A DNA stretch of 64,000 nt, from contig NC_009792.1 of NCBI RefSeq assembly GCF_000018045.1, positions 4,030,001-4,094,000 of the forward strand, written 5' to 3'. Position 1 is the stretch's first letter. Each line of letters starts with the position of its first letter. The translations under genes were made by a program, and so were the position numbers. This document shows, in pieces, positions 60,199 through 64,000 of this stretch. Source of the stretch: Citrobacter koseri ATCC BAA-895. Lineage in GTDB: Bacteria; Pseudomonadota; Gammaproteobacteria; Enterobacterales; Enterobacteriaceae. The notes under the pieces were generated by a model, which was not told the DNA's origin, searched no databases, and saw only the letters and a list, made by a program, of their open reading frames with translations.

Positions 60199-61389
60199 TT
60201 ACCAGTACAGCTTCCAGCACTGGGTAAAACGCGTTAACGCTTCCACGTAGAAATAATCCCCCCAGCTTGCACACTCATCGACCCCTTTGTTGCTCGAAAG
60301 GTGGTACACCGAATGTTTCAACAGCCCGTTCCCCTTCTCATTTTTCGCCATCAGATAGCGCTTCGTTAGCGATGACATGATTCCCATCGCCCACTGCTGA
60401 TAACGCTCACGATCCGGATCGGTCACGGGCAGGTGTTTGATCAACTCCAGCAGGCCGCACACGGCAATCGCCGCCGACGAGGCGTCACGCAGCGCGTCTG
60501 TCCCCACCAGCGCCAGATCCCAATGGCAGACCGCGTCTTCCGGCAGGCGATTAAGGAAATAGTTCGCCAGCTTTTTCGACAGCGCCACCATCTCTTTGTC
60601 GCCCGTATAGATATAGCTCAGCAGGAAGCCATAAATCCCCCACGCCTGACCGCGCGACCAGCATGAATCATCCGCATAACCCTGCTGGGTGTTGCCGTAG
60701 CGCGGCGCGCCGGTTTTCACATCCATGTAGTAAGTATGGAAGGTGGACGCATCTTCACGAATCAGGTATTTCGCGGCCTGCACCACATGGGCTTTTGCCG
60801 CCTCGGCAAAACGCGGATCGCCCGTCTGCTCGCTCGCCCAGTACAGCAGCGGCAGGTTCATGTTGCAGTCGATGATCATCCGCCCGGCCTGTTCGGGATC
60901 GTTAAGATCGCCCCACGCCTGGATAATCTGCGCCTTTTCATGGAAACGCTCCAGTAGCGCTTCCGCCGCCATCAGCGAAAAACCACGCGCATCACGGTTG
61001 CCCGTCAGTCGCCAGGCTGCGACGCAGGACAGGGTATAAAGGAACCCCAGATCGTGGGTGTTGGTGTCGTGGCGTCCGGCAATACGCAGGCCAAAAGAAC
61101 GCACATGTTTTTCTGCCAGTTCACGATATTTCGCCTCGCCGCTCATCTCCCACGCCAGCCACAGTTGCCCGGTCCAGAAGCTGGTGGTCCACTCAACGTT
61201 GTCAGTTAACGGGTAATAACCTTTAACGCAGGTTTCGGCAGGAAATTTTTCACCGAATTCCGTTAAATGACGGCTAATCAGTTCGAGGACGTGTTCACGC
61301 GCGCCGATCATTTCATCCTGAAAAGTTCCGGCGTCAACCGGGCTGCCAGGAAATGCGCGCAACGTTTCCTCAACGATATGATTTAACAT
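60199..61389 (-). CDS. Unsaturated glucuronyl hydrolase (GH88 family)
   Basis: This 396-residue (alpha/alpha)6-barrel enzyme cleaves the unsaturated uronic acid from oligosaccharides made by polysaccharide lyases (from chondroitin, hyaluronan, heparin, gellan or xanthan). The two catalytic Asp of the family, 61 residues apart in Bacillus UGL (Asp88, Asp149), fit Asp113 (NTHDLGFLYTL) and Asp174 (MIIDCNMNLPLLYW), also 61 apart. No signal peptide is present, so it works in the cytoplasm on imported sugars. The C-terminal end is ECASWGDYFYVEALTRF. It is last gene of an operon with a LacY-family importer and a DUF2264 protein. Confidence 0.9.
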   Translation of the reverse strand: MLNHIVEETLRAFPGSPVDAGTFQDEMIGAREHVLELISRHLTEFGEKFPAETCVKGYYPLTDNVEWTTSFWTGQLWLAWEMSGEAKYRELAEKHVRSFGLRIAGRHDTNTHDLGFLYTLSCVAAWRLTGNRDARGFSLMAAEALLERFHEKAQIIQAWGDLNDPEQAGRMIIDCNMNLPLLYWASEQTGDPRFAEAAKAHVVQAAKYLIREDASTFHTYYMDVKTGAPRYGNTQQGYADDSCWSRGQAWGIYGFLLSYIYTGDKEMVALSKKLANYFLNRLPEDAVCHWDLALVGTDALRDASSAAIAVCGLLELIKHLPVTDPDRERYQQWAMGIMSSLTKRYLMAKNEKGNGLLKHSVYHLSSNKGVDECASWGDYFYVEALTRFTQCWKLYW

Positions 61390-61423
61390 ATTTCGGTTCC
61401 TTCTAAATTAAACCCAATGAAAT

Positions 61424-62692
61424 TTAATGCGCCGTATTATTTTCGGCGATCTCAATAGCAGTACGATGGCGGGATTTACTCTGACATGCCGATAAGGTAA
61501 ATGCCGAAATAAGCGTAAAGGTCAGTGCAATAATCCCCATGATGATATACGTTTTCTCAAAACCAATTCGGTCATACATTAATCCGGCAGGTGAAGAGAT
61601 CACCACATTGCCGACATACAGCATCGCCTGATAGCCCAATAAATACATGGTCGCATTGACGCGTTTATCAAAGTGTTCAGCAATGTATTTAAAGACCGAA
61701 ACCAACAGCAGACAGATTTCCAGACCATACAGCGGCTTCAGTACAGAGATGAGCAGGTGTGAATCACACAGCCCGGAAATAATCAGACGCGCGCCAACCA
61801 GCGCCCCCACAATCAACAAACCGCGTTTAGCGCCGATCGCGTTAACAAATAATGGAACCACCATATACATGACAAATTCCATTCCCGACTGCACGGTTCC
61901 CAGATAGCCAAACACCGCGTTGCCTTCATGAACGTCAGAGAAGAAGGTGACAAAGTAGCGGGAGAACTGCTGCTCTGCGATAAACATCATCCACGCCACG
62001 CCGGCGACATACAGGCAGAACGCCCAGAACTTACGGCTGCGCAACAGCGCGTAGACATCCGCCGGGACGATTTTCTCTTTTGTCAGCACGTCCGCTGCGT
62101 TTGCCGCATTCACATTCACTTTCAGACTCAGCAGTACCACCAGCATCACCACCGACGCCACGCTGCCCATAATGAAGTTATACGCCGGAGAGAGGTTAAA
62201 CAGCAGGCCGGAAAACGACGACGCCACCGCCCACCCCAGCGAGCCCCACATGCGGATTTGGCCAAACTCCATGCCGTTAAGACGGCTGAAGCGGTCAGAG
62301 TAGGATTCACAAGCCGCCACGCCAGCATACCAGGCAAAGCTCAGGTAAATCGCGCCGATAACAATGCCCAGCATGGTGTTTGAAAGCAATAATGGTTGAT
62401 AAACATAAATAAAGAATGGCGCCATTAGTGCCGACATCATAACAACAAAATAGAGCAGGTATTTGCTCATGCCGATTTTATCGAGAATGTAGCCATAAAT
62501 GGGTTTCAGAATAACCGCAAAAATACCGTTTACTGCAAACACCGTACCAATAACCGTGCCGCTTAGCTGTGCTTTCTGCCCCAGCCAGATGGCCAGTAAA
62601 CCAATACTGGCAGACCAGGTAAAGAAATAGAGGAATATAAAGCTACTGATTTTATAATATTCAGTTCTGTTATTTGTTGAACAATTTTTCAT
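61424..62692 (-). CDS. LacY/RafB-family oligosaccharide:H+ symporter
   Basis: This 422-residue transporter of the major facilitator oligosaccharide:H+ family has twelve hydrophobic segments. Residues aligning with LacY Glu126 and Arg144 are seen as ACESYSDR and GQIRMWGSLGWA, the galactoside-site pair, and DKIG at the first cytoplasmic loop is a family motif. The N-terminus begins MKNCSTNNRTEYYKISSF. It lies 32 bases after the DUF2264 gene and 34 before the glucuronyl hydrolase gene, so it likely imports the unsaturated oligosaccharide. Substrate is inferred from the operon. Confidence 0.9.
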   Translation of the reverse strand: MKNCSTNNRTEYYKISSFIFLYFFTWSASIGLLAIWLGQKAQLSGTVIGTVFAVNGIFAVILKPIYGYILDKIGMSKYLLYFVVMMSALMAPFFIYVYQPLLLSNTMLGIVIGAIYLSFAWYAGVAACESYSDRFSRLNGMEFGQIRMWGSLGWAVASSFSGLLFNLSPAYNFIMGSVASVVMLVVLLSLKVNVNAANAADVLTKEKIVPADVYALLRSRKFWAFCLYVAGVAWMMFIAEQQFSRYFVTFFSDVHEGNAVFGYLGTVQSGMEFVMYMVVPLFVNAIGAKRGLLIVGALVGARLIISGLCDSHLLISVLKPLYGLEICLLLVSVFKYIAEHFDKRVNATMYLLGYQAMLYVGNVVISSPAGLMYDRIGFEKTYIIMGIIALTFTLISAFTLSACQSKSRHRTAIEIAENNTAH

Positions 62693-62724
62693 ACCATCCT
62701 CGCCAACGTGTAGGGGCCAGAGTT

Positions 62725-64000
62725 TTATAAAAAGAACGATAACTGGCGTGCGCTTTCTGGTTCGCGAATAACCACCTGGTTATCGTTTATTTGCAGTTGC
62801 GGAATTGCCGTATATTTTTTCTGTTGCCCGGAAGCAGAAACCGCGCAACACAGCCAGCTTTCGCCCTGTGCAATTTCTGCGGTAAGCAGTGGAATCGCGG
62901 CGCATTGTGCAAACATAATGCTGCTGTTCGGCGGAGTAATAATGCTGTCCGGCTGGCGGGCCAGCGCGGGCGACAGATCGACGATCGTGCTGCATCCATT
63001 CTCTGCCGCCAGGTAGCATCCGCGCTCACTGAGCTGATGCGCCGTTTTCATCACCGCAAAGCCGCCTTCCACGGTTTGCAACGTTCGCGCGCTGTGGATG
63101 CGGTGCAGGCGAAGATGCCACTCGCCGAAGGGCGCCAGCCAGGTCTCAACAGTGACGTCATGCCACGGAGACCAGCGGGAAAAAATAAAATTCTCATCGA
63201 CCCGCACTTCGTCGCAGCGACGGCGGCCACGGAAATAGTTGTCGCCATCCGCCAGCAGCAGCATGGAGTCACACGCCGCATGTTTAAGGCCATAGCGTCC
63301 GCGTTCAATGGTGAAACCAAAACGGCTGGAGTAGGCAAACTTCGTGTATTTCGCTTCGGTGTTAACGTAGTTATTCAGTTCAAGCTGACCCGAAGTCAGC
63401 ATCGTGACATGGTCTGAATTTTCGCTGTGCTGCAAAATTTGTGCGGCATGGGGAATAACGTGTTTTTCTGCGCATTGCGGCAACGGGAGTTCTTCGGCCT
63501 GCCAGAAGGCGTGATCGTCCGGCAAGGCGAGGATCAAAAAAACCTTCAGCGCCCAGTAAGGGGAGCCCGGCGAGTTGTAATCTTCACACATCGCCAGATT
63601 CGGATAAGCAAACCCCAGCGTCAGAATGCCGTCACGATCGACGATCGGCTGCTGCTGCCACCAGCGCAGATGCCGCAGGATCACCCCTTTAATCACGCCC
63701 GGCGAGAAGACATCCAGCTCAGCAAACGCCGCCGCGCTCCAGAACGCGACCATCGCAAAGCGATAGGTCAGACTGCGGCCAAACGGTACGGATGCGCCAT
63801 CTGCTGCCGACATGTAGATAAAATCAGCGGCAAACAGGCGAGCGCGTTCGCGCAGGGTGGCGGCACGGGCAGCATCTTCCGGGTTCAGCGTGGCGTACAG
63901 CAGTCCGTAAAAATGGAAAGCCATCGAGATGTAGTAATCTTTTGGGCGACCGGGGCCATCGGCATACCAGCCGTCACCCAGGTAGTACGCTTCCATCATC
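62725..64000 (-). CDS. DUF2264 family protein (5' end outside the window)
   Basis: The frame is open to the window end; 424 residues of the C-terminal part are visible. They match DUF2264 proteins: YYLGDGWYADGPGRPKDYYI, SLTYRFAMVAFWSAAAFAE and AMCEDYNSPGSPYWALKVFL are typical. The family is found with GH88/GH105 and polysaccharide-lyase genes; members are probably cytoplasmic carbohydrate-active proteins, but activity is not established. It is the first visible gene of the minus-strand operon with the importer and glucuronyl hydrolase. The start and any regulator lie beyond base 64000. Confidence 0.85.
   Translation of the reverse strand, partial: MMEAYYLGDGWYADGPGRPKDYYISMAFHFYGLLYATLNPEDAARAATLRERARLFAADFIYMSAADGASVPFGRSLTYRFAMVAFWSAAAFAELDVFSPGVIKGVILRHLRWWQQQPIVDRDGILTLGFAYPNLAMCEDYNSPGSPYWALKVFLILALPDDHAFWQAEELPLPQCAEKHVIPHAAQILQHSENSDHVTMLTSGQLELNNYVNTEAKYTKFAYSSRFGFTIERGRYGLKHAACDSMLLLADGDNYFRGRRRCDEVRVDENFIFSRWSPWHDVTVETWLAPFGEWHLRLHRIHSARTLQTVEGGFAVMKTAHQLSERGCYLAAENGCSTIVDLSPALARQPDSIITPPNSSIMFAQCAAIPLLTAEIAQGESWLCCAVSASGQQKKYTAIPQLQINDNQVVIREPESARQLSFFL

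Overview
The window is chromosomal DNA from a member of the Enterobacteriaceae, most like Citrobacter or Salmonella. The backbone follows the E. coli/Salmonella order around 67-69 min: gss, yghU, hybGFEDCBAO, yghW, a chemoreceptor, yghX, gpr, exbDB, metC, yghB, yqhC, yqhD-dkgA, ygiQ, ftsP, plsC, parC, ygiW, qseBC, mdaB, ygiN. Proteins in this stretch have the exact or near-exact lengths of their E. coli counterparts. The ParC quinolone-resistance positions (S80, E84) are wild type. No tRNA, rRNA, insertion sequence or CRISPR array was seen.

Accessory region 1 (1-18.3 kb). It opens with the end of an Hcp gene. A GTG-started, probably membrane-active protein follows, then a multi-spanning membrane protein with no gap, then VgrG: a likely type VI effector/immunity module between Hcp and VgrG. 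After VgrG lies the first ~125 codons of a DUF2169 gene, fused at about 4.63 kb, tail to tail, to an usher gene that has lost its 3' third. This looks like a deletion that joined a T6SS island to a fimbrial operon. The broken operon (usher, chaperone, pilin on minus) diverges from an EvgA/EvgS-like phosphorelay. A stand-alone LuxR-type regulator and a second, intact fimbrial operon (pilin, chaperone, usher, tip adhesin) follow on plus.

Region 2 (18.3-29.4 kb) holds stress and metabolic genes. A MerR regulator faces an alpha/beta hydrolase across a MerR-type promoter with a 19-bp spacer. An AraC regulator lies next to a CAD-type alcohol dehydrogenase. Glutathionylspermidine synthetase, a YdeP-like molybdoenzyme and YghU follow. 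Then come two solute-binding-type proteins: a ModA-like one without a signal peptide and a class-III (MolA/BtuF-like) periplasmic one. A palindrome before the second gene matches in design a perfect palindrome before yghW; both look like ModE boxes, so the pair may be a molybdate/tungstate module.

Region 3 (29.4-40.5 kb) contains the complete hydrogenase-2 operon (hybO to hybG on minus), yghW, a chemoreceptor with a sigma-28-like promoter, yghX and gpr. A small AT-rich insert of three uncharacterised genes (40.5-42.0 kb) precedes the TonB energisers exbBD, which have a Fur box. Next come metC with tandem Met boxes, yghB, the YqhC/YqhD/DkgA aldehyde-reducing unit, a HIT protein with an altered triad, ygiQ, ftsP, plsC, parC, ygiW, qseBC, mdaB and ygiN.

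Region 4 (60.2-64 kb) is a carbohydrate operon on minus: a DUF2264 protein (cut by the window end), a LacY-family transporter and a GH88 unsaturated glucuronyl hydrolase. It is probably for uptake and cleavage of unsaturated uronic-acid oligosaccharides.
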